Notes under the pieces: generated by a model
Told to the model about the DNA's origin: nothing
Seen by the model: only the letters and a program-made list of their open reading frames with translations
The model's database searches: none
Part shown: positions 8,084 to 16,401 of the stretch, one piece after another
Layout of the letters: each line of letters starts with the position of its first letter
Position numbering within the stretch: position 1 is the first letter of the stretch
Position numbers and translations under genes: made by a program
Source: Micromonospora citrea
GTDB taxonomy: Bacteria > Actinomycetota > Actinomycetes > Mycobacteriales > Micromonosporaceae
Assembly (NCBI RefSeq): GCF_900090315.1
Contig: NZ_FMHZ01000002.1
Coordinates: 3,686,001-3,750,000, forward strand
DNA length: 64,000 bases
Direction of reading: 5' to 3'

Positions 8084-10411
8084 TCAGCGCGCGGGTGGCA
8101 GGGCGTACCCCACGTGGCCCCGGAACTCGACGCGCCAACCGGTCGGCACCAGCCGCTGGCACGCCGGCCGGTCGCCGGTGCAGACGATCGCGTCAACGGT
8201 GGCCGGGTCGGCCGGCGGGCGGTCGGGCAGCACGGACTGGAGCGCCACCAGCTCCGGCGGGCGGCCGTCCGGGTCGCGCAGCAGCAGCCACCAGGGGTAC
8301 TCCCAGTTGTCGTTCTGCTGCACCAGGCCGATCCGGCGGGCGTCCGCCGCGCGGACCGCGTCCGCCGCCCAGCGGAACTCCTCCGCCCACTGCGGACGCC
8401 GCAGGAAGCGGGTCTCCCAGTCCGAGGTGGTGAAGACCGAGCCCGCGCCGACCAGCCGGCGCGGGAAGCCGTACGACACCGCGAGCACCCCGGCCAGCGC
8501 GCAGGTGGCCAGCACGGTCACCGCGAGCCCGGCCGCCACCGACCGGCGGCCCGCCGCCTGACCGTCGCGCGCGGCCGCCCGGCGGCGGAACAGCGCGTCG
8601 AGCCAGAGCCCCGCCAGCGGTACGGCCAGCGTCAGCGCGTAGAGCAGCAGGCGGTTGCCCCACGGCTGCCACTTGACCATGGCGGTGTGCAGCAGCACGG
8701 CCACCACCACGACCGCCGCGTACGCGCGCAGCGGCCCCGCCTGCGCCGGGCTGACCCGGCCGGGGCGGGTCAGGGCGAACCCCGCCCCGATCAGCGCGAG
8801 CGCCCCCGCCAGCGGGAAGGCCACCCGGTCCTCGTCCGGATACCAGGACGGCACCGGGAACCGCTCCCGCCCGAAGGTGATGGCCCGGTCCTGGGCGTCC
8901 ACCCCGATCAGGTCGGCGCCGGCGACGATCGCCGCGGCGCCCGCCCGGCGCACCGGCGCGAGCGGGGTGTCGAACGCCGTGTGCGCGATCCGCAGCGCGT
9001 TGACCAGCACCGAGGGCGGGTCGTGCCGCTCCATCGGAACGGACTCGCGCAGCCGGGGAGGGCCGAGCGGGTGGCCGAACTCGGCGGTCACCCGGGCCAG
9101 GAACGGCCCGACCACCACCGCCGCGACCAGCAGGATCAGCACCGACCCGGTCACCGTCCGAGCCACCTGGACCCGCGCCCGTGGGCCGCCCGACCCCTTC
9201 GGCGGTGAGGCCGGCGCGTCGGGCGGCCCGGCCGCCCCACCGGCGCGCCCCGCACCCGGGCCGCCCGGCTCGCGGGACCCGACCGGCGCCGACCCGCCCA
9301 CCCCTGGCACCGATCCGTCGGCCGTCGATCCGTCAGTTCCCGGCGCGGCCCCGGCCCGCGCGAGCCGGAGCTGGGCGAGCCCCCAGAGCACCAGCAGCGG
9401 CCCGACGGCCATCAGCCCGTTGGTCTTGGTCACCGCGGTCAGCCCGGTGGCCGCACCCAGGCCGAGCATCGTCCCGATCCCGGTGCGCCGGCGCAGCCCG
9501 TCCAGCGCCAGCGTGGCCGCGCAGGCCACCCAGGCGGCGCAGACCAGGTCGGTCTGGGTGCTGGTCGCCTGGAGCGCCACCATCGGCGTGGTGGCGAGCA
9601 CGAAGGCGGTGAGCAACTGGGCCCGGCGGCTCCCGCCGAGCTGGGCGGCGATCCGGGTCGCCGCCAGCAGCACGCCTACCCCGGCGGCCCACTGCACCAG
9701 GTGGTGCAGCGCGTCGCCGCCGGTGAAGAGGCGCAGGTGCAGCAGCAGGTACTCGGCACCGGGCGGGATGGTCACCTGCCGGTGGATGGCGGTGGGCCAG
9801 AAGTCGAGGTGCCCCTGGGCGACCCAGTGCTCCACCTTCGGCAGGTGGTAGGTCTGCGAGTCGAAGTTGTTCGGCTCGGCCAGCACGGCGATCAGCAGCT
9901 CGACCAGGAGCAGCCCGCCGACCGTGCCGGCGAGCAGCCGCTCGCTTCGCCCCGCCGTACGCCAGGCGTCGGCCAGGCGGGCCGACCAGCGGGGGCGGCG
10001 GGCGGCGCCCGCGCCCGGCGGGTCGGCATCCGGCGCAGGTGCCGGCGTGCCGGTGGCCCGGCCGGCGGCCGCACCCACCAGGGCGCGCCGCGGCGCCGCG
10101 ACGGCCCCCGCCGCCCTCCGGGCGGCGTCCCGGCGTCGGCGCCGGGACGCGACCGCAGCCGAGGCGGCGAGGAAGAGCAGCCAGGCGACGGCGAACGCCG
10201 GCAGCGTGAGCAGCCGCAGCGCGCCCAGCACCTCCACGGTGAGCACCGCGAACGCGCCCGTGACCAGGGCCGCCCGGACCAGCGCGAGACGCAGCGGTGC
10301 CACCGTCCCGGTGGTGACCGGCCGGAGGGCGACGGTGAGCAGTCCGATCGCGGCGACGGGGGCCAGAACGAGCGGGTAGCCGGCAGCCGACATGGCGGAA
10401 GTAAACACCAT
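8084..10411 (-). CDS. polytopic membrane protein, GT39-like glycosyltransferase
   Basis: About 775 residues with ten or more predicted membrane helices and a large soluble loop at the C-terminal end. The segment NNFDSQTYHLPKVEHW after helix 4 resembles the first extracytoplasmic loop of GT-C enzymes, where an acidic motif binds the polyprenyl-phosphate sugar. A Gly/Ala/Pro-rich low-complexity insert occurs near residues 340-410. The enzyme probably moves a sugar from a lipid carrier to a surface acceptor. It is divergent from a GT2 gene of the polyprenyl-phosphate-sugar-synthase type at 10516, a natural donor-maker partner. The start is uncertain: ATG at 10411 has AGGAAG touching it, and ATG at 10393 is equally possible. 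Confidence 0.72.
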   Translation of the reverse strand: MVFTSAMSAAGYPLVLAPVAAIGLLTVALRPVTTGTVAPLRLALVRAALVTGAFAVLTVEVLGALRLLTLPAFAVAWLLFLAASAAVASRRRRRDAARRAAGAVAAPRRALVGAAAGRATGTPAPAPDADPPGAGAARRPRWSARLADAWRTAGRSERLLAGTVGGLLLVELLIAVLAEPNNFDSQTYHLPKVEHWVAQGHLDFWPTAIHRQVTIPPGAEYLLLHLRLFTGGDALHHLVQWAAGVGVLLAATRIAAQLGGSRRAQLLTAFVLATTPMVALQATSTQTDLVCAAWVACAATLALDGLRRRTGIGTMLGLGAATGLTAVTKTNGLMAVGPLLVLWGLAQLRLARAGAAPGTDGSTADGSVPGVGGSAPVGSREPGGPGAGRAGGAAGPPDAPASPPKGSGGPRARVQVARTVTGSVLILLVAAVVVGPFLARVTAEFGHPLGPPRLRESVPMERHDPPSVLVNALRIAHTAFDTPLAPVRRAGAAAIVAGADLIGVDAQDRAITFGRERFPVPSWYPDEDRVAFPLAGALALIGAGFALTRPGRVSPAQAGPLRAYAAVVVVAVLLHTAMVKWQPWGNRLLLYALTLAVPLAGLWLDALFRRRAAARDGQAAGRRSVAAGLAVTVLATCALAGVLAVSYGFPRRLVGAGSVFTTSDWETRFLRRPQWAEEFRWAADAVRAADARRIGLVQQNDNWEYPWWLLLRDPDGRPPELVALQSVLPDRPPADPATVDAIVCTGDRPACQRLVPTGWRVEFRGHVGYALPPAR

Positions 10412-10515
10412 CTTCCTGGGGCCGCCACGGCCGATGCCCACGGTGCTGGACGGCGCGCCGCTGACCAGCCAGGCTAGGCTAGGGCCGACTCATCGTCGCC
10501 ACCGTGGAGATTCCC

Positions 10516-11223
10516 GTGAAGCTCTCGATCCTCATGCCGGTCTACAACGAGGAAGAACGCATCGCGGATGCTCTCAAGCAGGCATTGGCGGTCGACTACC
10601 CCTGCGAGATCGAGCTGGTCGTGGTCGACGACGGCAGCCGGGACGGCACCGGTGAGATCCTCGGCCGGGCCGACGACGCGCGCCTGCGGGTCATCACCCA
10701 CCAGCGCAACGCCGGCAAGGGCGCGGCCATCAAGACGGCGGTCGACAACGCCGAGGGCGACTACATGGTCATCCTCGACGCCGACCTGGAGTACGACCCG
10801 CAGGACATTCCCAAGCTGCTCGACCCGGTGCTCGACGGCCGGGCCACGGTCGTCTACGGCAACCGCACCTTCGGCAGCCACAGCGCCTACAGCTTCTGGT
10901 ACGTGATGGGCAACAAGGGCGTCACGATGGCCGCGAACGTGCTGTTCAACTCCTACATCGGCGACCTGGAGACCTGCTTCAAGCTGATGCCGGTGGAGCT
11001 CTACCGCTCGCTCGACGTCCGCTCGCGCGGCTTCGGCATGGAGGCGGAGGTGACCGGCAAGCTGCTGCGCCGCCGGATCCGCCCCTACGAGGTGCCGATC
11101 AGCTACCGCGCGCGGGGCCGCGAGGAGGGCAAGAAGATCACGTGGAAGGACGGCGTCGAGGCGCTCTGGATCCTCGGCCGCGAGCGCACCCGCCGCCGCC
11201 CCCTCGGCGCCCCGACCCGCTGA
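10516..11223 (+). CDS. family 2 glycosyltransferase (polyprenyl-phosphate sugar synthase type)
   Basis: A 235-residue cytoplasmic enzyme with a GT-A fold. LSILMPVYNEEERI opens the domain, VVVDDGSRDGT is the nucleotide-sugar site and ILDADLEYDP is the DxD metal-binding motif; the C-terminal half (YGNRTFGSHS, TCFKLMP, GFGMEAEVTGKLL) is characteristic of dolichol/polyprenyl-phosphate mannose or glucose synthases without C-terminal membrane helices. The GTG at 10516 is preferred because TGGAGA lies 6 bp upstream; a GTG at 10504 is in frame. Probably makes a lipid-linked sugar for the neighbouring membrane glycosyltransferase. Confidence 0.85.
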   Translation: MKLSILMPVYNEEERIADALKQALAVDYPCEIELVVVDDGSRDGTGEILGRADDARLRVITHQRNAGKGAAIKTAVDNAEGDYMVILDADLEYDPQDIPKLLDPVLDGRATVVYGNRTFGSHSAYSFWYVMGNKGVTMAANVLFNSYIGDLETCFKLMPVELYRSLDVRSRGFGMEAEVTGKLLRRRIRPYEVPISYRARGREEGKKITWKDGVEALWILGRERTRRRPLGAPTR

Positions 11224-11291
11224 CCGTCGCCACCCCGCCCTGACCGCCCGCCCGCCCGGCTCGGTGCCGGTTCCCCGCGCGAGCCGGCCGC

Positions 11292-12200
11292 TCAGCGGCC
11301 CGCCGATGCCGGCGCCGAGGCCAGGAATTCGTCCACCGAACGGCGCAGCCCGACGGCGTCCAGGCCGTGCCAGCGGGTGTGGTCCTCGGCCGAGCCGTAG
11401 CGGCGCAGCTCCTCGCGGCCCACGCCGAGGGCCAGCAGCCGGTGCGGCCGGTCGGCCAGCGCCGCCGACACCACCCGTGCCGACGTGCCCGCCAGGTAGG
11501 GCTCGACCAGGATGACCTCGGTGTCGGCCAGCGCCCGCAGGCCCGCGGTGTCGAACGGCCGGGGCCGGTGGGTGTACGCCACCGTGACGCCGAGGTCGGC
11601 CACCGCGGCCAGCGCCGCGTCCAGCACCGGGCCGACCGCGACCAGCAGCGGCGCGCCCGGACCCGCGTCGCGGAGCACCCGCAGCGTGCCGTCGCCGCCG
11701 TACGGCCGGGCGTTGTGCTGCGTCGAGAGCCGCAGGTACGCCGAAGCGTCGGCGGCCACCGCGCCGCGCAGCAGGGTGGGGACCTCGTCGGGGTGGCCCG
11801 GCACGTGCACGGTCCAGCCGTGCAGGCTGTCGACGAGCGAGACGTCGGCCGGCGACAGGTGGGTGCGCCCGGCCGCCGCCCGGTCGTACGACGCGCCGAC
11901 GCTGACCAGCACCGCGGTCACGCCCTGGTGGTCCAGGTCCAGCTTGAGCTGCTCGTACGCGCGCTCGACCAGGAACGGGGCGTAGGTGTGCACGATCGGC
12001 CGGAGGCCGGTCAGGGCGAGCCCGCCCGCCACGCCCACCATCAACTGCTCCCGGATGCCGACGTTGAGCACCCGGTCCGGGTGCCGCCGCGCGGCGGGCT
12101 CGAACGCGGCGGCGGAGATGTCGGCCAGCACCAGCGCCGTACGCGGGTCGTCCCCCAGCAGCGCGGTGGTGGTGTCGACGAAACGCTCCCGCATCATCAC
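11292..12200 (-). CDS. transketolase, C-terminal (pyrimidine-binding) subunit
   Basis: A 302-residue protein matching the pyrimidine-binding plus C-terminal domains of transketolase. RERFVDTTTALL starts the Pyr domain, RVLNVGIREQLMVGVAGGLA carries the Glu that activates thiamine diphosphate, and the last 110 residues are the transketolase C domain. It overlaps the N-terminal subunit gene by 4 bp (ATGA), so the two are translationally coupled and should form an alpha2-beta2 enzyme. Three successive ATG codons begin the frame. Transketolase moves C2 units in the pentose phosphate pathway, but split forms may serve specialised sugar or natural-product pathways. Confidence 0.87.
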   Translation of the reverse strand: MMMRERFVDTTTALLGDDPRTALVLADISAAAFEPAARRHPDRVLNVGIREQLMVGVAGGLALTGLRPIVHTYAPFLVERAYEQLKLDLDHQGVTAVLVSVGASYDRAAAGRTHLSPADVSLVDSLHGWTVHVPGHPDEVPTLLRGAVAADASAYLRLSTQHNARPYGGDGTLRVLRDAGPGAPLLVAVGPVLDAALAAVADLGVTVAYTHRPRPFDTAGLRALADTEVILVEPYLAGTSARVVSAALADRPHRLLALGVGREELRRYGSAEDHTRWHGLDAVGLRRSVDEFLASAPASAGR

Positions 12201-12943
12201 TGCGCCCCCTGGTCGACGACCGCGACGACGACGTGCGGCCGGTGGTTGTCCTGCCCGGTCAGGGCGGTGTGCAGGGCGTCGTGGTCGTGCCCGTCGACCG
12301 TGGTGGCGGTCCAGCCGTTGACGGTGAACCGCGCCCCCGCGCCGCCCGGCCAGCCGTGCGTGGCGGAGCCGTTGTCGATCACGATCGCGGTGAGGTTGGC
12401 CAGCCCGGCCGCGCCCGCGTACGCGATCGCCTCGTGGTTGGAGCCCTCGTCCAGTTCCGCGTCGCCGAGCAGCACGAAGACCCGCGGCGTGAGCAGGCCC
12501 TGGGCGCGCAGCCCGAGCGCGGTGCCCACGCCGAGCCCGAGCCCGTGGCCGAGCGAGCCGGAGCCGATCTCCACCCCGGGCACCAGCAGCCGGTCGGGGT
12601 GGTCGCCGAGCCGGCTGTCGGGCCCGCCCTGGTCGTCCAGCCAGTCGGCGGGGACGAAGCCCCTGGCGGCGAGCACCGCGTAGTAGCCGGCGACGGCGTG
12701 GCCCTTGGAGAGCAGGAAGCGGTCCCGTCCCGGGTCGTCGACGGTCTCCGGGGTGACCCGCAGGATGCGGTCGTAGAGCACCCAGAGCACGTCGACCGTG
12801 GAGCGGACGTTCGGGCCGAACTCCCGGCCCGCGCGGACCCGCTCGTACAGGGGCGCGACGGGTCCCGGGAGGGGCGGCGTGGTCGGTTCGCCGGGTGGCG
12901 AGGTCCCGGCCGACCGAACCGCGTTGGCGGTGATCGTGGTCAT
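12197..12943 (-). CDS. transketolase, N-terminal (ThDP diphosphate-binding) subunit
   Basis: A 248-residue protein matching the PP domain of transketolase. The diphosphate-binding motif reads GDAELDEGSNHEA followed by VIDN (GDxxxxxGxxxE...N, about residues 155-190), and GSGSLGHGLGLGVG and DRFLLSKGHA are family hallmarks. ATG at 12943 gives a natural start; the frame is open to 12958 but that runs into the operator region. It is divergent from soxR with only 46 bp between start codons, so the promoter must lie within the palindrome region. Control by SoxR would link sugar rearrangement and NADPH supply to redox stress; that is inference. Confidence 0.87.
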   Translation of the reverse strand: MTTITANAVRSAGTSPPGEPTTPPLPGPVAPLYERVRAGREFGPNVRSTVDVLWVLYDRILRVTPETVDDPGRDRFLLSKGHAVAGYYAVLAARGFVPADWLDDQGGPDSRLGDHPDRLLVPGVEIGSGSLGHGLGLGVGTALGLRAQGLLTPRVFVLLGDAELDEGSNHEAIAYAGAAGLANLTAIVIDNGSATHGWPGGAGARFTVNGWTATTVDGHDHDALHTALTGQDNHRPHVVVAVVDQGAQ

Positions 12944-12959
12944 ACCGATAGCCTGCAAG

Positions 12960-12975
12960 TTGAAGCCGGCTTCAA
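12960..12975. promoter_or_regulatory. 16-bp perfect palindrome, candidate SoxR operator
   Basis: TTGAAGCCGGCTTCAA, a perfect 8+8 palindrome in the 46-bp gap between the divergent soxR and transketolase genes. Perfect dyads overlapping the -35/-10 spacer are usual for MerR-family activators. The half-site (TTGAAG) differs from the classical SoxR box half-site (CTCAAG), so this may be a variant box or belong to another regulator. Confidence 0.6.
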
Positions 12976-12989
12976 ATCAAGGCGACGTG

Positions 12990-13454
12990 ATGCACGATTC
13001 ACTGACCATCGGCCAGCTCTCCGCCCGCAGCGGGGTGGCCCCCTCGGCACTGCGCTACTACGAGCGGCTCGGGCTGCTCCGGGCCGAGCGGACGGGCGGC
13101 AACCAGCGCCGGTACGCCCGCACCGAACTGCGCCGGGTCGCGTTCGTCCGGATCTCCCAGCAGGTCGGCATCTCGCTGGACGAGATCCGGGAGGCGCTGG
13201 ACTCGCTGCCGTCCTCCCGTACGCCCACCTCGGAGGACTGGGCGCGGCTCTCCGCCGTCTGGCGGGAGCGCCTGACCGAGAAGATCCGGCTGTTGACCAA
13301 GCTGCGCGACGACCTGGACGGCTGCATCGGCTGCGGCTGCCTGTCGCTGCGGCGCTGCAACCTCTACAACCCGGACGACTCGCTCGCCGGCGAGGGCCCC
13401 GGGGCCCGCCTGTTCCTCCCGCGTCCGGCTGCGGACCCGGCACCGACCGCCTGA
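12990..13454 (+). CDS. soxR: redox-sensitive transcriptional activator SoxR
   Basis: A 154-residue MerR-family protein. The winged helix is residues 5-75 (LTIGQLSARSGVAPSALRYYE, then QRRYARTELRR), followed by a dimerisation helix (about 85-110) and the [2Fe-2S] signature CIGCGCLSLRRC with Cys at 112, 115, 117 and 123. This cluster motif separates SoxR from other MerR proteins and lets it sense redox-cycling compounds. ATG at 12990 has AAGG 8 bp upstream; an adjacent GTG at 12987 is also in frame. In actinobacteria SoxR usually activates a small regulon of redox enzymes; here its divergent neighbours are the transketolase genes, and a quinone oxidoreductase lies just downstream on the other strand. 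Confidence 0.93.
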   Translation: MHDSLTIGQLSARSGVAPSALRYYERLGLLRAERTGGNQRRYARTELRRVAFVRISQQVGISLDEIREALDSLPSSRTPTSEDWARLSAVWRERLTEKIRLLTKLRDDLDGCIGCGCLSLRRCNLYNPDDSLAGEGPGARLFLPRPAADPAPTA

Positions 13455-13600
13455 GCCGCCGCCCGGCCTGGGCCGCGGTGCCGCACGGGCGGATCCCCGC
13501 CTGGGGGCCGTCCGCCCGAGCCGGCCGGCTTCCGCCCGGGTGCCGCCCGCCCGAGCCGCGCCCGCGCCCCGGGCGGTGGTGCCGCGCGGGCGGCTCGGCG

Positions 13601-14578
13601 TCAGCCGAGGGTGAGCAGCACCTTGCCGAGGTGGTCGCTGGACTCGACCAGCCGGTGCGCCTGCGCCGCCTCGGTGATCGGCAGCCGGCGGTCCACGACC
13701 GGCCGGACCCGGCCCGCCTCCACCAGCGGCCACACCTGCTCCTGGACGCCCCGGACGATCTCCGCCTTCTGCCCGGTCGGCCGGGACCGCAGCGCCGTGG
13801 CCGCGAGCGTGCCCCGCTTGGCCAGCAGCTCGCCCAGGTCCAGCTCGCCCTTGCGGCCGCCCTGCATGCCGATCACCACCAGACGCCCGTCGGCGGCCAG
13901 CGCCGCCACGTTCCGGGACAGGTAGGAGGCGCCCATGATGTCGAGGACGACGTCGGCGCCCCGCCCGTCGGTGACCCGCCGGACCTCCTCGAGGAAATCC
14001 TGCTCACGGTAGTCGATCGTGTGCGCCGCGCCCAGCTCGCGCAGCCGCTCGTGCTTGGCCGCCCGGGCGGTCACCACCACGGTGGCGCCGAGCGCGACCC
14101 CGAGCTGCACCGCGAACGTGCCGATCCCGCTGCCGCCGCCGTGCACCAGCAGCGTCTCGCCCTCCGCCAGCCGGGCCAACCGCACCACGTTCGACCAGAC
14201 GGTGCACGCCACCTCCGGCAGCGCCGCCGCGTCGACCAGGTCGACCCCCGCCGGCACCGGCAGCAACTGCCCCGCCGGCACGGCCACGCGCTCCGCGTAG
14301 CCGCCGCCGGCCAGCAGGGCGCAGACCTCCTGGCCGACCTCCCAGCCGGCCACGCCCGGACCGATCGCGCCGATCATCCCGGAGCACTCCAGACCGGGGT
14401 ACGCCGGCGCGCCCGGCGGCGGCGGGTAGTGCCCCTGCCGTTGCAGCAGGTCGGCGCGGTTGACCGCGGTGGCCCGCACGTCGACGACCACCTCGCCCGG
14501 GCCGGGCACGGGATCGGGCACCTCGCTCCAGAGCAGTGCGTCGGGTCCGCCGGGCTCCGGGATCGTCATCGCGCGCAT
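13601..14578 (-). CDS. NAD(P)H:quinone oxidoreductase, zinc-free MDR family
   Basis: A 325-residue medium-chain dehydrogenase/reductase of the PIG3/zeta-crystallin type. The N-terminal GroES-like domain contains ATAVNRADLLQRQGHYPPPP, a hallmark of the quinone reductase subgroup. The Rossmann motif is HGGGSGIGTFAVQ (about residues 147-159). The Cys and His zinc ligands of alcohol dehydrogenases are absent. It reduces quinones or similar electrophiles with NADPH. The gene lies near soxR, is convergent with it, and ends 9 bp upstream of nothing else; the kinase gene at 14588 precedes it by 9 bp on the same strand, so the two are probably cotranscribed. Confidence 0.87.
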   Translation of the reverse strand: MRAMTIPEPGGPDALLWSEVPDPVPGPGEVVVDVRATAVNRADLLQRQGHYPPPPGAPAYPGLECSGMIGAIGPGVAGWEVGQEVCALLAGGGYAERVAVPAGQLLPVPAGVDLVDAAALPEVACTVWSNVVRLARLAEGETLLVHGGGSGIGTFAVQLGVALGATVVVTARAAKHERLRELGAAHTIDYREQDFLEEVRRVTDGRGADVVLDIMGASYLSRNVAALAADGRLVVIGMQGGRKGELDLGELLAKRGTLAATALRSRPTGQKAEIVRGVQEQVWPLVEAGRVRPVVDRRLPITEAAQAHRLVESSDHLGKVLLTLG

Positions 14579-14587
14579 GACCTGTGT

Positions 14588-15139
14588 CTACCCCACCCGC
14601 CCGTCGGTCCACGCCCGGGCCAGGATCTCGTCCACCGTCTGCGCCGGGGTCTGCGCGGAGGTGTCCAGCCAGAGCCCCACCCGGGGCGTCTCGGCGCGGA
14701 ACGTCGCGTCGAGGTCGGCAACCGGCCAGCCGCCGTAGCCGGTCTTGTCCCGGGCGTCCTCGCGGACGGCGACGGCCTCGGCGCTCGGGGCGAGCACGAC
14801 CACCGCCAGCGGCCGGTGCCGGATCCGGTCGACCATGGCAGGCAGTTCGGCGCCGAGGACGACGTCCTGGAGCACCACGGTGAAGCCGGCGGCCGCATAG
14901 CCGTCCGCCGCCGACGCGGCGAGGTCGTAGCGCAGTCGCAGCTGCCGCCACGCCTCCTCGGACGGCTCGGCGCTCATCTCCGCCCGGCCGTTCACCACCA
15001 TCCGCCGGAAGACGTCCCCGCGCAAATGTACGGACCGGGGCAGCCGCCCGGCCAACGCCTCGGCCACAGTGGACTTGCCGGCGGCCATGATGCCGGTGAT
15101 CAGCACGACGGACGGGGCCTCCCACATGCTGTCGATCAT
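14588..15139 (-). CDS. P-loop kinase-like NTPase
   Basis: A 183-residue single-domain P-loop protein. The Walker A motif is GIMAAGKST (about residues 15-23), followed by HLRGDVFRRM, which matches the acceptor-binding Asp of AAA_33/zeta-toxin-like or chloramphenicol-phosphotransferase-like kinases, and VVLQDVVLG as the Walker B strand. It likely phosphorylates a small molecule. ATG at 15139 is taken; ATG at 15127 is also plausible, and neither has a clear Shine-Dalgarno sequence. Separated from the downstream quinone reductase by 9 bp. Confidence 0.75.
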   Translation of the reverse strand: MIDSMWEAPSVVLITGIMAAGKSTVAEALAGRLPRSVHLRGDVFRRMVVNGRAEMSAEPSEEAWRQLRLRYDLAASAADGYAAAGFTVVLQDVVLGAELPAMVDRIRHRPLAVVVLAPSAEAVAVREDARDKTGYGGWPVADLDATFRAETPRVGLWLDTSAQTPAQTVDEILARAWTDGRVG

Positions 15140-15225
15140 TGCAGCTCGGGTGCCGTGCCCGCTCGCCCGATCCGCCGCCGTGGCAGACTAGGGACGGCCG
15201 CGTACCCCTGCGGGGGCGCGGTCCG

Positions 15226-15314
15226 GGAGGGTTCGCCTAGTGGCCGATGGCGCTGGTCTTGAAAACCGGTAAGGGCAGCGATGTCCTTCGTGGGTTCGAA
15301 TCCCACACCCTCCG
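15226..15314 (+). tRNA. tRNA-Ser(UGA)
   Basis: An 89-nt serine tRNA. The 7-bp acceptor stem pairs GGAGGGT (15226-15232) with ACCCTCC (15307-15313), discriminator G15314. The anticodon loop CTTGAAA carries TGA. A long variable arm and a T arm (GTGGG-TTCGAAT-CCCAC) complete the class II fold. CCA is not encoded. The 3' half is duplicated at 16130-16169, which marks the gene as an integration site. Confidence 0.97.
15274..15313 (+). repeat. tRNA-Ser 3' end, left copy of a 40-bp direct repeat (putative att site)
   Basis: The 3' 40 bp of tRNA-Ser(UGA) recur at 16130-16169 with two mismatches (positions 11 and 37 of the repeat). Duplication of a tRNA 3' end is the usual result of tyrosine-recombinase integration of a phage or AICE. 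Confidence 0.8.
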
Positions 15315-15568
15315 CTCACCTGGACAGCAAGAACGCCCCTGAACAGCGCGAACGCTTGTCAGGGGGTGCCTATGGGGGGTGGGTCGGTCTCACTGCCCAC
15401 GCCGCTGCCCAGCGTCCGCCGAGGGCGCGGCGTCGGTCGCGGATCAGTTCGGTCAGGCTCGGTGGCTACGCCACGCCCGGGTACGGTGATTCCGCTGAGG
15501 GTTCCGTCGTGGTAGCTGCTGCCACAGGTGGCTGCCGTCGGGCCAACCCGTTGTAGCGGCCGATTAAA

Positions 15569-16039
15569 ATGGCCCGCATGATGGTCGCTGCGCTCATGTT
15601 TTTCGTCTTTGCGCTCGGGCTTGGCGGTCTAGGTATATATCTGTTCAGACAGGACGCGCCGGGTGTGGGTGCGGTGCTTCTGTTTGTCGCGATGATTTGT
15701 TTCGGTGGTGCATATGCGTTCTATCGAGCGGACGCCCAAATGGCAGAGAGCGAGGTCGATCGCGGCCAGGCGGTGGCCTGCGTAGCCGAGATTGTCGACA
15801 TGCACGATAAGCGTTCCATGACCAACGATTACAGGCATTACCAGTTTCGGCTGCGGGTTCAGGTGCCCGGCAGGGACACTTACGAGACGGACAGCCATGC
15901 TGCGGTGTCTCCCCTGACTCTCGGCATGATCGGTGCAGACAAGATCACGTATCATTGCCTGGCCGATCGCAGCGACCTCAAGACGGTGGAAGTCCTCTGG
16001 GATCGTCCAGTCATCAGTGCTTCGGCTTCCCCTAGCTAG
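15569..16039 (+). CDS. small membrane protein of unknown function, inside the tRNA-Ser att scar
   Basis: A 156-residue protein with two N-terminal membrane helices (about residues 4-27 and 34-52, with a short basic turn) and a soluble C-terminal domain of about 95 residues rich in beta-strand patterns (HYQFRLRVQVPGRDTYETDSH, DKITYHCL). The layout resembles DUF3592-type proteins, but that is not certain. Base composition is visibly lower in GC than the neighbours and there is no clear Shine-Dalgarno sequence before ATG 15569; ATG 15578 is an alternative. It is the only gene between the two tRNA-Ser 3'-end copies, so it was probably carried in by the integrated element. Confidence 0.7.
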   Translation: MARMMVAALMFFVFALGLGGLGIYLFRQDAPGVGAVLLFVAMICFGGAYAFYRADAQMAESEVDRGQAVACVAEIVDMHDKRSMTNDYRHYQFRLRVQVPGRDTYETDSHAAVSPLTLGMIGADKITYHCLADRSDLKTVEVLWDRPVISASASPS

Positions 16040-16129
16040 GCTCCCACCTTCGCGCAGTGGCTCGGACTGTGGCAACGGGCGGCGGCAGGCTTGGCTTGAC
16101 GCACTTCCCGATCGAGACGCAGCGGAAGA

Positions 16130-16169
16130 GGCAGCGATGCCCTTCGTGGGTTCGAATCCCACACCTTCC
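16130..16169 (+). repeat. tRNA-Ser 3' end remnant, right copy (putative att site)
   Basis: 38 of 40 bp match tRNA-Ser(UGA) 15274-15313, including the whole T arm and the 3' acceptor strand. No anticodon arm or 5' half is present, so it is not a second tRNA gene. Confidence 0.8.
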
Positions 16170-16179
16170 TTTCCGGCTG

Positions 16180-16203
16180 GGCGGCAGGCACGTGCCTGCC
16201 GCC
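16180..16203. terminator. perfect 24-bp palindrome, probable original tRNA-Ser terminator
   Basis: A perfect 12+12 palindrome that starts 10 bp after the right att copy. A hairpin this close to a tRNA 3' end is the usual terminator position, which suggests this was the native terminator before integration moved it 856 bp away. Confidence 0.6.
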
Positions 16204-16401
16204 ACGTTGTGCACGGAGATCGTCGGCGCCCGCGCGTCCGGCCTTCGCGGACCGGCGAAACGCATCACTCACAAAATGCGCCGAATCAGACACATCTTGA
16301 GGAATATTCGCTGGTTCGTCAGGCGCGATCCGGGCACGATCGGTCGCCTGGCCCGTGCAATCGGGTCGTGATGGCGGCCGAGTGCGAGAGGGGCGTCGAC
16401 G

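Larger units (their letters stand above)
16040..16401. other. gene-free stretch holding att repeat and displaced tRNA terminator
   Basis: No convincing coding sequence on either strand. It contains the second tRNA-Ser 3'-end copy, then a 24-bp palindrome, then an AT-richer run (about 16255-16330) that may hold the promoter of the MBL hydrolase gene. Confidence 0.6.

Noticed and set aside
10476..10500. Iron box near aggctaggctagg upstream of the GT2 gene
   Set aside because: It is a direct repeat rather than the required palindrome and scores poorly against the consensus; at most a promoter element.
16130..16169. Second tRNA-Ser gene
   Set aside because: Only the 3' half is present; no acceptor 5' strand, D arm or anticodon arm can be folded.
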